Positions 54,301 through 63,337 of a DNA stretch of 64,000 nt are shown piece after piece. The stretch covers positions 52,750 through 116,749 of the forward strand of contig NZ_CP050857.1 in assembly GCF_000821185.2 (NCBI RefSeq), in the 5' to 3' direction. Position numbers and translations under genes: made by a program. The number at the start of each line of letters is the position of its first letter. Positions within the stretch are counted from its first letter, which is position 1. This DNA is from Serratia symbiotica. GTDB lineage: Bacteria; Pseudomonadota; Gammaproteobacteria; Enterobacterales; Enterobacteriaceae. The notes below the pieces were generated by a model. It saw only the letters and a program-made list of their open reading frames with translations, was not told the origin of the DNA and did no database searches.

Positions 54301-57300
54301 ATGAAATCCTTTTTTAGATTAAGACTCAATACATTATTACTTTGCACCTCCATTTATTATCCCTCCGCATATTCAGGCATCATGAGGCATGATATTGAGG
54401 TGCAGGATTATCGTGACTTTGGCGAAAATTTGGGAAAGTATTCGGTCGGCTCTATGCATATTCCCGTTTATAAGAAAGATGGCTCCTTATCAGGATACCT
54501 TGACTTTCCCATGCCAGATTTTGGCATGGTCGTGACCACTGGTATTAGCACGCTAGTAGCTCCTTCTTACATAGCCAGTGTTCGACATAACACCGGCTAT
54601 AAAACGGTATCTTTCGGCAATGGCGCTCAGTACGCTACCTCTTACAAACTAATAAACCGTAACAATTCAACCGATTCAGATATAGATTTTCATCTGCCAC
54701 GTTTAAGTAAAGTGGTTACGGACGCTGTTCCCATTGAGGCTGTAAATAAATCTGAAATTCGTAAAGGCAATACTTCCCGCTATTCTTGGTACGCGCGCGT
54801 GGGTGGTGGCAGGCAGAGTCAGGTCAATGACGATCAAACGGGGCGTATTGTCCTGAGCGATGCTTACAAATGGGTCAGCGGGGGAACGATTAATACCGCT
54901 GCCGTGACCTTTCCTTCCGGTACCCTACGTGCGCCAGACTATGGCCCAGATAGTCCTCTCACCTCACCCCTATCCATTGGTTCAATGGCAGGCGACAGTG
55001 GGAGTCCTATCATAGTGTACGACGAGGTGGACAAGCGATGGAAAATTGCAGGCGTTCTGCATGCAGGTACTAACACAGATGCTTATAACAGTCTTACCTT
55101 TTGGGAGTACATACCTGATGGCTATATTCAGGGCATCACAACGGCAAACACCACACCAGAGGTTACTGACACCGTGGATGATGGAGTACTTATCTGGGGT
55201 CAGGACGCGATTACCCAGAATGGAAGCGCCTGGTCATGGGAGGGATTGAGTAGTGCCTATAACAGACAGGCCCCCTCAGTAGCAACTGACGAAGAACTGG
55301 ATGCCACGAAAGACTTACACTTTAACGGTACTGGAGGAGTGATCGAACTCAGCGCCCCCATCAACCTAGGGGCCGGTAAGCTGCAGTTTTCGAATAATTA
55401 CACGCTAAAATCAGCCGGTGGGGCAGAGGCCACGTGGGCGGGAGGGGGGGTTGACGTTGATGCAGGTAAAGAGGTTCTTTGGCAGGTAAATGGGTTATCC
55501 GAGGATGCGCTGCATAAAATCGGTGAGGGAACACTGCATGTGAATGCTAAAGGTATCAATCCAGGAAGCCTCAACGTCGGTGCGGGTACGGTCGTCCTCG
55601 ATCAGCAGGCCGACGCAGCCGGACATAAACAGGCCTTTTCATCGGTCACGTTGGTAAGTGGTCGCCCGACAGTGGTGTTGAATGATGCAGATCAAGTGGC
55701 TACCAGCAACATCAATTTTGGCTATCGTGGCGGAATGCTGGATCTGAATGGTAACGCCCTGAACTTCAAAATGATCAACCATACCGATAGCGGTGCGACA
55801 TTGGTTAACCACAATGGTCATGAAGTGGCAAATCTTGCTATCACGGGCTTTACTCCCGAAGATGTCCCCTTTAACCGGTGGGATGGCAATAACAATAAGG
55901 GAACGCCGGGTTCAATTTATGTTTATGACAACCCATATACCAAAGATACCGAGTATTTTCAACTGAACACCAGTTCATACGGGTATTTCCCTACAAATAA
56001 AAGCAGTACATCAACCTGGACTTACCTAGGAACCGATCCTGATGCGGCCGTCGAGTACCGATTAACACAACTAGACCAACAGGTTTTTCGCGGTTTTCTG
56101 GGCGAAACAGATGAGAGTAAAAATAATGGTAAAATGAACGTTACGATACGTACTGTTAGAAATACGGCGCTTACAGACCTGACGGGCGGTATGAATATAG
56201 CTGGCAACCTCAATGTTGGAAGTGGAACAGTGCTTCTCTCTGGACGACCTATTGCTCACGCGGGTGGTAAAGTGATTGAAGACGACTGGTCAACATCCTT
56301 GTTCAGGGCTAACCAGATCAGAGTAGATAAAGAGGGGGTTTTCCAGGTTGGTGAATATGCCAGCGTGACTGCAGATATCATTGCGGATGAATCGGCTCGA
56401 CTCTCGTTGGGTTACAATGACAGCAAACAGGCGGATGAAAAGAGCTGGCGTTGTTATTCGGTTATCTATAGAAATAATGTCACATGTAGTCAGCCGATAC
56501 GTGACACAGAGGCATTGGCGCTACTGCCCGCTAGTACCGTGACGGGTGATATTCAACTGGCCAGTAACGCCAGCCTGTACCTCGGTAAAGTACGTTATCA
56601 GGGGACTGTTGCATCATCCGGTAGCTCCAGCATGACGCTGGATCCTAATGCTTACTGGGAAATGATGGGCAATAGTAACGTCAGCAGTCTAAGGGCCGAG
56701 AGCGGCGCTTTACTGTCGATGGTGCCTATGGGGCGTTGGTCTGCAAAAACGCTTGAAATCGATTCCCTTGATGCGTCTGGCTTGACGATAAGCATGGGTA
56801 TAAAGCCTTCCATGGCAGAAAATGATAGGCTACTCATTAAAAAATCGGCAACTGGCAGCAGTAACCTGTTAGATATGGCGCTTATGGTAGATGCCGGGCA
56901 ACAGGTCATTCTGAAACAGGATCTGGTGATAGTTGATGCGCCAGTCGGTACTACACATGACTACTTCACATTTGCTAGTACTTTTAGTGGCTTCAGCATT
57001 TACACGCCAAAGTACCAGGTAAAAGATGAGTCGGATCGTGTGTTATGGATACTTGAGAAAAACAATGAAAATGAACTCGATAAAGAGCCGACTTTCAATC
57101 CAGATAAGTGGTTTACTGTTCAGGATAATCAGCCGTTGATCCAAAGTACACGCGCGATGATGGCATCGCGTCAGTATATTTTCAGTGAAGCCCTCACTCA
57201 ACTTTATGACCGTTCAAACCTGCTTCGTATAGCACCGCAGAATAACGGGGAATGGGTTACTGTTGAACACAGCAAAGGCCGTTTCTTTGATCTCAGTACG

Positions 57301-58014
57301 AACCAGCAGACCCTGAATGTGGGCTGGGATGAAAAGAGTGATATGCAGATATTCGGCATCAGCGCCAGTTACACGCAAGGTCAGGTTAAAGGGAACGGCA
57401 AGGAGAATCACCACTTGGCAACAGCAGGTGTATATTACTCATGGCAGCCGCGTGAGGGATGGTTTGTTGACACCGCTAGCCACTATATGTATCTGAATCA
57501 GGAACTAACCCTTGACCCTATGCTAGGTGTTAACGGCGCAACACGCGATACTCACATTCTAGCTGGTAGCGCAAGAACAGGGTATCAGTTCAGTTTAGCT
57601 GATGACACATTGCTAATTTCACCTTATATCGGGGTCAGTGTTGGTGTGCTCTCTGGTTATTCTCTGAAAGGCAATGATGTAGTGGTCTCTCTCAGTTCGG
57701 CAACCCCTTATTACGGTACCAATGGCATTCTGGTGCAAAAAAAGGGGCTATGGCAAGGCTATAAAAATATAACGCTAACTGCGGGGATTGAGTATCAGTA
57801 TTCCCCGGAAGGAAATGGCTCAAGGATTACTCTTTCAGACCATAGAGCAAACCATCAATATGCACCCTGGTTTGACAACCGCTACAATACACATCTGGGC
57901 ATAGAAGGGAGCCTCAATCGCAACTTGTCAGCCAGTGTAAAAGTTAAAAACAGCTTCGGCAGGACATTTAAAACTGACTATAGCGGCATTATCGGCATTA
58001 ATTATCGCTTCTAG
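54301..58014 (+). CDS. serine protease autotransporter (SPATE/S6-like)
   Basis: 1237 residues. Signal region MKSFFRLRLNTLLLCTSIYY, cleaved near AYSG. The protease domain has the triad His in YIASVRHNTGYKTVSF (about 94), Asp in STDSDIDFHLPRL (about 127) and Ser in GSMAGDSGSPIIVYDEVDKR (about 233). A long beta-helical passenger follows (repeats such as NVGAGTVVLDQQ, NVGSGTVLLSGRP). The barrel domain begins around residue 975 (EWVTVEHSKGRFFDLS) and ends IIGINYRF. The frame is intact. The G of the TAG stop is the first base of the third 300-bp miniature element. It probably secretes an extracellular protease active on host or bacterial surface proteins. Confidence 0.92.
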   Translation: MKSFFRLRLNTLLLCTSIYYPSAYSGIMRHDIEVQDYRDFGENLGKYSVGSMHIPVYKKDGSLSGYLDFPMPDFGMVVTTGISTLVAPSYIASVRHNTGYKTVSFGNGAQYATSYKLINRNNSTDSDIDFHLPRLSKVVTDAVPIEAVNKSEIRKGNTSRYSWYARVGGGRQSQVNDDQTGRIVLSDAYKWVSGGTINTAAVTFPSGTLRAPDYGPDSPLTSPLSIGSMAGDSGSPIIVYDEVDKRWKIAGVLHAGTNTDAYNSLTFWEYIPDGYIQGITTANTTPEVTDTVDDGVLIWGQDAITQNGSAWSWEGLSSAYNRQAPSVATDEELDATKDLHFNGTGGVIELSAPINLGAGKLQFSNNYTLKSAGGAEATWAGGGVDVDAGKEVLWQVNGLSEDALHKIGEGTLHVNAKGINPGSLNVGAGTVVLDQQADAAGHKQAFSSVTLVSGRPTVVLNDADQVATSNINFGYRGGMLDLNGNALNFKMINHTDSGATLVNHNGHEVANLAITGFTPEDVPFNRWDGNNNKGTPGSIYVYDNPYTKDTEYFQLNTSSYGYFPTNKSSTSTWTYLGTDPDAAVEYRLTQLDQQVFRGFLGETDESKNNGKMNVTIRTVRNTALTDLTGGMNIAGNLNVGSGTVLLSGRPIAHAGGKVIEDDWSTSLFRANQIRVDKEGVFQVGEYASVTADIIADESARLSLGYNDSKQADEKSWRCYSVIYRNNVTCSQPIRDTEALALLPASTVTGDIQLASNASLYLGKVRYQGTVASSGSSSMTLDPNAYWEMMGNSNVSSLRAESGALLSMVPMGRWSAKTLEIDSLDASGLTISMGIKPSMAENDRLLIKKSATGSSNLLDMALMVDAGQQVILKQDLVIVDAPVGTTHDYFTFASTFSGFSIYTPKYQVKDESDRVLWILEKNNENELDKEPTFNPDKWFTVQDNQPLIQSTRAMMASRQYIFSEALTQLYDRSNLLRIAPQNNGEWVTVEHSKGRFFDLSTNQQTLNVGWDEKSDMQIFGISASYTQGQVKGNGKENHHLATAGVYYSWQPREGWFVDTASHYMYLNQELTLDPMLGVNGATRDTHILAGSARTGYQFSLADDTLLISPYIGVSVGVLSGYSLKGNDVVVSLSSATPYYGTNGILVQKKGLWQGYKNITLTAGIEYQYSPEGNGSRITLSDHRANHQYAPWFDNRYNTHLGIEGSLNRNLSASVKVKNSFGRTFKTDYSGIIGINYRF

Positions 58015-58313
58015 GATCAGCGGGAGCATTAGCGCAGAAACTTACGGTTTGGGTAACGACCGGGTAACTGCGATAACTGCCAACCATTGGCGCTACTAAA
58101 ACGAGGATTTGTGAGAACCTAAACTGCGTCTCTGTTCATATTGTAATATCAACATGTTACGATACTCAAAATCCATTCTCAAAACAAAATTCTCAATTGT
58201 CCCGGCCTGCATGAGTTTTGATAGAAAAGATACCGCAACCCTCTTATCGGGGGTATACCAGGCCAGCAATAGCGCGAAACCGTAAATCTTTGTTCAAATG
58301 CTACCGCTGGTCC
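58014..58313 (-). mobile_element. 300-bp miniature inverted-repeat element with Tn3-like ends, copy 3
   Basis: Inverted relative to the other copies; same length and ends. Left flank is CTTCTA, with the stop codon of the protease gene completed by the element's first base. The right flank is AGGAAGTGG in an IS481-type relic. No target duplication is seen (TTCTA versus AGGAA), so the flanks were changed after insertion. Confidence 0.9.
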
Positions 58314-58581
58314 AGGAAGTGGCGTTCGTTCTGTCTGGCTGCGCCACAATCTTGAAAACTTCAAAAAGCGTCTGAAAGCACTGGAAGAGAAAGTGGCTCG
58401 TGAGGGTATCGAACTGACTGACAGCCAGATCGCAGCACTGGAACGTAAAGCCAGTGATGACGAGGTCTGTGGCGAAATTGAAACCGCTCATCCGGGTTAT
58501 CTGGGCTCTCAGGATACGTTCTACGTGGGGAACCTGAAGGGCGTCGGACGTATTTATCAGCAGACGTACGTTGATTATTAG
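58314..58581 (+). pseudogene. IS481-family transposase fragment
   Basis: Reads GSGVRSVWLRHNLENFKKRL, KALEEKVAREGIELTDSQIA, then YLGSQDTFYVGNLKGVGRIY, a segment around the first catalytic Asp of IS481-type transposases. It is cut by the miniature element on the left and stops at 58581. Confidence 0.75.
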
Positions 58582-58644
58582 GCGACAATTACTCTGGCCT
58601 GTTTGTAACCTTGGCGTCCTGTTTTTTCCCTCAAGGGAGAGATT

Positions 58645-58746
58645 GTGGCGCTGAATATCAGGCAGGTCAGTTTTTACATGACTCAACGTAATAAAGGTCT
58701 TACCCAGGAAGCCGCTGCGGCTACTGCGGGCATATCGGTCCGTTCA
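58645..58746 (+). pseudogene. IS21-family transposase N-terminal fragment
   Basis: Begins VALNIRQVSFYMTQRNKGLT, then QEAAAATAGISVRS, the N-terminal HTH typical of a branch of IS21 transposases. Cut by the Tn3-type repeat at 58747. Confidence 0.6.
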
Positions 58747-58784
58747 AGGGTCTAATGCTCAGTCGAACGAAAACTCACGTTTAG
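58747..58784 (+). repeat. Tn3-type terminal inverted repeat
   Basis: AGGGTCTAATGCTCAGTCGA and ending CGAAAACTCACGTTTA, closely matching the Tn1/2/3 repeat (first base A instead of G). It has the same direction as the repeat at 46773. Between it and the helicase gene (58785-58971) nothing was recognised. Confidence 0.8.
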
Positions 58785-58971
58785 GCGAGAAAACCGTCTG
58801 AAAAATCGATTAATAGGCATGCGTGTACACTATTTGCCGTTTTCCGACTTAAAAGACTTCATTTCTACCCTGGTATTTACTGTCCATATTATTATGATTT
58901 ATCGGAAAAAAATCCTTAACGTGTGAAACCGTTCTGTTGAGCGTCAAACCCCTTTTCCAAGCGGACCCCAT

Positions 58972-60927
58972 TTATGCCGTCTCGAAAACACCTTGAGTGT
59001 GGATGGCTTCATCTTCAAAAAGATCAAGCTGCCGTATATGAGCCACTGCCTGTTCAGGATCGGCGGTAAAAAGAACAACCGCCAAGTCTTTTAACGCCCT
59101 TGTGCAGCTAACATAGAAAAGCCGGCGCGTTCGATCCATAGTTGTTTCTTCGCCAGCATCGATATGTTTCTGGTCGTTATCTGAGGGCTCCTCAAGACCG
59201 AGGTACTTCTCGTAGGAGAATTGGAAATGGTTACTTTCGGCGTCATCCAGAACAACAAGTACCCTATCGAACTCAGCGCCTTTTATGCCTTGCTGAGTCC
59301 AAAAAGGAGAACGCTCCGAAATGTAGGTATGGTATGGCAAAAGCTGGCTAGCAGGGCATGCCAGAAAAGCATCCATTGCAGCCATTTCCTTATCAGATTC
59401 ATCGTCTTCCTGAACATCGTCGTCATTGTTCTCGCCAGCTTCGGGCTCGGGCTGAAATGGCAGAACTGCATTTTGATCCAGATACGATACCAACCTAGGG
59501 TCAAGGACTAGTAAATCGGAGGAATTTACTTGTTTTAGAAGATCGCCGATTGTTGCTCCGGAATGTCCCGCTACGCCTGCTGTGATCGAAGCAACAAGTT
59601 CGCCGAGTACTTTAAGGCGCTCCGCCACGCTCGCCCCAACAAGAGACTCTTTATCAAGAAGAAGTGAATACTCTCGGATCAATCGCATCACTTCAAGTTG
59701 TTGGCCATTGGTATGAGCGATAGCGATCGGGATCAAAAACTTTACACACGATGAAATTGGCCATGCAGAGCCGTCTAAAAACCCATCTTTGAATGCTGAC
59801 GGAGCTCTAGAGTTGAGCGCAGAATAGAGGTCTCCAAACCCTAAGCGCCTTGCGGCCATCTGGTGAACAATGACGAGAAGCTTCACCCGCTCTTGGTCAT
59901 CATCACCTGATCGCCAAAAATCGTCACCGGTTCTTGCCGCCATCCATTCACGTACACGAACCAGATTGGCGTCCCGTGTTTCGTCCGCAGGCAAAATAAA
60001 AAGATGTGCCGATCCTTCAGGGGTAGGAACTAATCCTTCAGGACCTAAACGCTGGCCAGGGGTTTGAACGAGGTCATCACCATCACGGCGAATAGCATTC
60101 GCGAGGTTTAAAACCTTAGTTGAACACCGGAAATTTTCAGATTTCGGTATATCAGCCCACGTAGGCTCTGCTTCAATTTGTCCAGTCCCTGTAACGTATA
60201 TTCGTTGCATCGGATCGCCAAAGAAGCCGAGGCAAAGTGTCACTCCGGGTTCACGCTCAACGACCTTCAAAGCTTGCACGACCGCAGTGGTAGTGTCTTG
60301 ACTCTCGTCCACAAAGACAAACGGGAACTGGCGTGCGAGAAGGGTTCGGAAGAGAGGGCGTTCGGAAATAAGGTAGGAGACGAGTTTCAGAATGTCGTCA
60401 TGACCAAGAATACCCTTTGCGTAGTTGCTACCTGTTCCGTATCGGAACCCTTTGACTGTAGCGATCCGTTCCGACTGCCGACTGAGGCGCTCCAAATCTC
60501 GGACGTCCTTATCCTTCGTGCGCTGTTGAACCCTGGGGCCATAGGTTGCCCGTTTTTCTTCAAGTGCCTCAATTTTTTCCACGATGCGCCCAGACACCCA
60601 GACACGAATATCATTCTGGAAAGGCTTAGCGAGCAGCCACATAAAGCTGTGGATCGTTGAGACGTGAACCAGAGGGTCACTGCCGACGTCCCTCCAAATC
60701 TCTCCGGCCGCAATCTCGGTATAGGTAATACAGGCAATACGCTGACGGGTCTTCTTCAGCTTATCACCGTGTATTTGGATGACCGATGACAGGCCCTTAA
60801 TCAGCGACGTAGTTTTTCCTGAACCAGCACCTGCCTTCATAATGAAGCTACGCGGTGGAACGTTTCCAAGACAGTTCCGCAGGTCCATGTCGGCTTGGGT
60901 ATCCGGCTTGTTCGCCCGGCTACTCAT
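58972..60927 (-). CDS. UvrD/Rep-like helicase, GajB-like
   Basis: 651 residues. Helicase motifs in order: Walker A FIMKAGAGSGKTTSLIKGLS (about residues 29-48), ACITYTEIAAGEI (Ia), FVFVDESQDTTTAVVQALKV (Walker B/II, about 207-226), LCLGFFGDPMQRIY (III), FRCSTKVLNLANAIRRDGDD (IV), and the C-terminal TRRLFYVSCTRALKDLAVVL (VI). Its start overlaps the end of the nuclease gene by 8 bp. In Gabija and in class 2 OLD systems this helicase works with the nuclease. It is somewhat longer than Bacillus GajB (about 490 residues). Confidence 0.88.
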   Translation of the reverse strand: MSSRANKPDTQADMDLRNCLGNVPPRSFIMKAGAGSGKTTSLIKGLSSVIQIHGDKLKKTRQRIACITYTEIAAGEIWRDVGSDPLVHVSTIHSFMWLLAKPFQNDIRVWVSGRIVEKIEALEEKRATYGPRVQQRTKDKDVRDLERLSRQSERIATVKGFRYGTGSNYAKGILGHDDILKLVSYLISERPLFRTLLARQFPFVFVDESQDTTTAVVQALKVVEREPGVTLCLGFFGDPMQRIYVTGTGQIEAEPTWADIPKSENFRCSTKVLNLANAIRRDGDDLVQTPGQRLGPEGLVPTPEGSAHLFILPADETRDANLVRVREWMAARTGDDFWRSGDDDQERVKLLVIVHQMAARRLGFGDLYSALNSRAPSAFKDGFLDGSAWPISSCVKFLIPIAIAHTNGQQLEVMRLIREYSLLLDKESLVGASVAERLKVLGELVASITAGVAGHSGATIGDLLKQVNSSDLLVLDPRLVSYLDQNAVLPFQPEPEAGENNDDDVQEDDESDKEMAAMDAFLACPASQLLPYHTYISERSPFWTQQGIKGAEFDRVLVVLDDAESNHFQFSYEKYLGLEEPSDNDQKHIDAGEETTMDRTRRLFYVSCTRALKDLAVVLFTADPEQAVAHIRQLDLFEDEAIHTQGVFETA

Positions 60928-63229
60928 GCTCGCCTCCTGTCACAATATCTTCTTCGTTGATGAGGTCGGGCAGCACGGTTTCGAGTTCGATCCGTATTTC
61001 GTCTTTCAGCCAGACAAGCCCATCACGGATGTAAGCCGGAACATGCCACGCTTCCTCGTCTTCAGTGAGAACGGCGAGCGCGAACTTCGTTTTATCGAAA
61101 CTCTTCCGCGAAACCTTCTGATGAAGACCTTTGGCAAGAGCAGCAGGACTAGCGGATCTGGCTTTCACAATCAAGCCTAAAGGTTTCCTCGTTATGGCTT
61201 GGGACCACTCCGGATTTTCGAGGCCGAAGTCTTCTTCTAGCGTACGCCCGCAGAGGGTTTCGGTAACTTCATTCCAAGTGATAGCCCGTTCAATCTGATA
61301 GGCAACGCGAACCTTCGCATCGTCTTCAAGCACGTGAGTTTTGTCCGCTTCAGATGCGTTACGCAAGTCTTCGATTGTGAGCTTCCCCGGAAGCCATTTG
61401 ATGAGGGTTTGATTCGACGTTGCGGCACCCGGTTTACTTGGTAAACAGGCCTTTCCATATTTCTTCTTAGGTGCTGGAACCATCGGTTCACCGACTGGAT
61501 CTTGCCCATTGTCCCGGGCCTGCCCTGCGGCATAGTCTTCCGCGTCGGCTGGAACCTCAAACTCTTCGATTTCCTCGTCATCCACAGCATCGTCGGCCGC
61601 CTGAGCCACAAGGGCAACACTATCAATATCGGTGATGATTAGGGTTGTCAGACCGAGAAACTCAATGAGCGACTGGAAGCGATGCCCAAAGGCACCGCCG
61701 ACTTCCAAAATGCATAGGCAGGCTGAGCGGAGAGTCTTCGCGCTTTTCCGAATCATGACAGGGAGGAGCAGTCGCTCAACGTTGCCTTCAACGAGAATAG
61801 CTGCATCTGAGAAAAATAGGTCACAATGCGTCAGCTTCAGATATCGTTCTAAAAAATCACGGTCATCTGGTTGGGATTGGTAGAACGCCGATAGATTTAG
61901 GACTTCCGTCAGCTGTTCCCTGCCAATTTTTTTGCGTCGGAAGTAGCGAATCGGCTTGAAGCCTCGCTCGTAAAGGATGTGTGGCGAGTGGGTCGTTATG
62001 ACCATCTGACTGCCAAAAATGCTTCCGTCGTCGCTCTCTATTTTCAGAAGTTCAAGAATATTGCGGATGAAGACCTGTTGAAGTTGGGCGTGTAGATGGG
62101 CCTCTGGCTCCTCAACAAAAAGCAGGTGCAATGGAGGGCGATTATGCATCGCCTCCCACCTGGCTTGAGAGTCTAGAATTTCCACGACCATGTAGATCAA
62201 ATTTTTGAATCCTAGGCCGTTATAACTGTCAGGAAGGGTAGCGGTGTCTTCGCCATCTCCGATCTGATAGTGAACTCGTGCATCCTGGCTCATGACGTGG
62301 GCGGGGTCTAGTGCTGACATTATCTTCAGTCGCGGGTTATTGACACCCGGATAGCCAAGCTTGGCGAGCCGATCAAGCATCGGCTTAAATACGCCATCCA
62401 AGTGAATGTTGAGCGCTTGCTCAGAGTTGAACAGCGCCTGGAGGGCTATGTGATCGTCTTGTCTCTGATTAAGGTTGCGTTTGTAGAAGCGGCTCAAACG
62501 CTTTGACAGGTCTTCTGATCTTCCGCCTGCTTCCGGATTAGGATCAGCAAGGTGTCGTTGCGCCCCCAGATTGTCGATATGAATAAGAGATTTTAGAATT
62601 GTTCCGCCGCCTGGCTCTCCGCCTAGTTCATCTGGAACGTAATCGCCGATCTCACGGAGGGTCTTATCAAATTGCTTGCTATCCAAAATGAAGTACCGCA
62701 ACTCATATTCGCTCTGGAGTTCGCGCTGGAGATAGTCCGTCATGGAGCGAGGCCAAGGAATGTATTGCGAATCGGGCGGTAGTTCTGCTGCCTGCGCAGT
62801 CCCCTTGGCTTTAGCTTCTTGAAAGTTTTTAATGAGGTTAGTGGGGCTTTTCGCGGTCAGGGAAACTCGTATGCCAACCTTAGTACCTTCCCACTCTGTA
62901 CTCGGAAGCAAGGGAATCACTAGATAGAGGTCTGGTGCTGCAACCTCTAACCAAAGATCGAGATCTATGCTTGGAAAGGAGAAATCCTCGGGGATTGGGG
63001 CTGCCAAGTCGATATTTCCACCTTCATCAAAATTTTTCCAGCATGAGGAACTGAAATCGTAAAGGCTGAAACGATCCCTTCCACCCGTAATGAACGCATG
63101 GATCGCTTGAGTTGCTGATGTTTTTCCGCTGTTATTTGATCCTACGAATATTGAGATATCGTTAGCCAGCTCAATATGAGCATCCTTTAGGCGTCGAAAG
63201 TTCCTGAGGCGATACGAGTGAAGATGCAC
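60920..63229 (-). CDS. OLD-family ATPase/Toprim nuclease, GajA-like (class 2 OLD)
   Basis: 769 residues from GTG 63229, chosen because GGAGGG lies five bases upstream. A longer frame from 63337 adds 36 residues without family character. N-terminal ATPase has FRRLKDAHIELANDISIF, the P-loop VGSNNSGKTSATQ and, later, LFVEEPEAHLHAQLQQVFI (Walker B) and TTHSPHI. The Toprim nuclease follows: AILVEGNVERLLLPVMIRKS (Glu) and TLIITDIDSVALVAQAADD (Asp-x-Asp). The C-terminal 200 residues include an extra acidic insertion (VDDEEIEEFEVPADAEDYA) absent from short GajA. Together with the UvrD-like gene it should nick or degrade invading phage DNA. Confidence 0.88.
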   Translation of the reverse strand: MHLHSYRLRNFRRLKDAHIELANDISIFVGSNNSGKTSATQAIHAFITGGRDRFSLYDFSSSCWKNFDEGGNIDLAAPIPEDFSFPSIDLDLWLEVAAPDLYLVIPLLPSTEWEGTKVGIRVSLTAKSPTNLIKNFQEAKAKGTAQAAELPPDSQYIPWPRSMTDYLQRELQSEYELRYFILDSKQFDKTLREIGDYVPDELGGEPGGGTILKSLIHIDNLGAQRHLADPNPEAGGRSEDLSKRLSRFYKRNLNQRQDDHIALQALFNSEQALNIHLDGVFKPMLDRLAKLGYPGVNNPRLKIMSALDPAHVMSQDARVHYQIGDGEDTATLPDSYNGLGFKNLIYMVVEILDSQARWEAMHNRPPLHLLFVEEPEAHLHAQLQQVFIRNILELLKIESDDGSIFGSQMVITTHSPHILYERGFKPIRYFRRKKIGREQLTEVLNLSAFYQSQPDDRDFLERYLKLTHCDLFFSDAAILVEGNVERLLLPVMIRKSAKTLRSACLCILEVGGAFGHRFQSLIEFLGLTTLIITDIDSVALVAQAADDAVDDEEIEEFEVPADAEDYAAGQARDNGQDPVGEPMVPAPKKKYGKACLPSKPGAATSNQTLIKWLPGKLTIEDLRNASEADKTHVLEDDAKVRVAYQIERAITWNEVTETLCGRTLEEDFGLENPEWSQAITRKPLGLIVKARSASPAALAKGLHQKVSRKSFDKTKFALAVLTEDEEAWHVPAYIRDGLVWLKDEIRIELETVLPDLINEEDIVTGGEHE

Positions 63230-63261
63230 GAAAACCCTCCGCTGATTTTTAGAATTTATAG

Positions 63262-63286
63262 TGTAGTGGTCAACAAAATTTGGCTG
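63262..63286 (+). repeat. IS3-type terminal repeat relic
   Basis: TGTAGTGGTCAACAAAATTT resembles the IS911 right end (TGTAGTGGTCAACTAAAACT). Only this end is present, 33 bp upstream of the nuclease gene. Confidence 0.5.
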
Positions 63287-63337
63287 TGGAGTATCAGCGT
63301 TCGAGCTAAAAAATGCAGGCGACAGCGGTCGTTGCAA

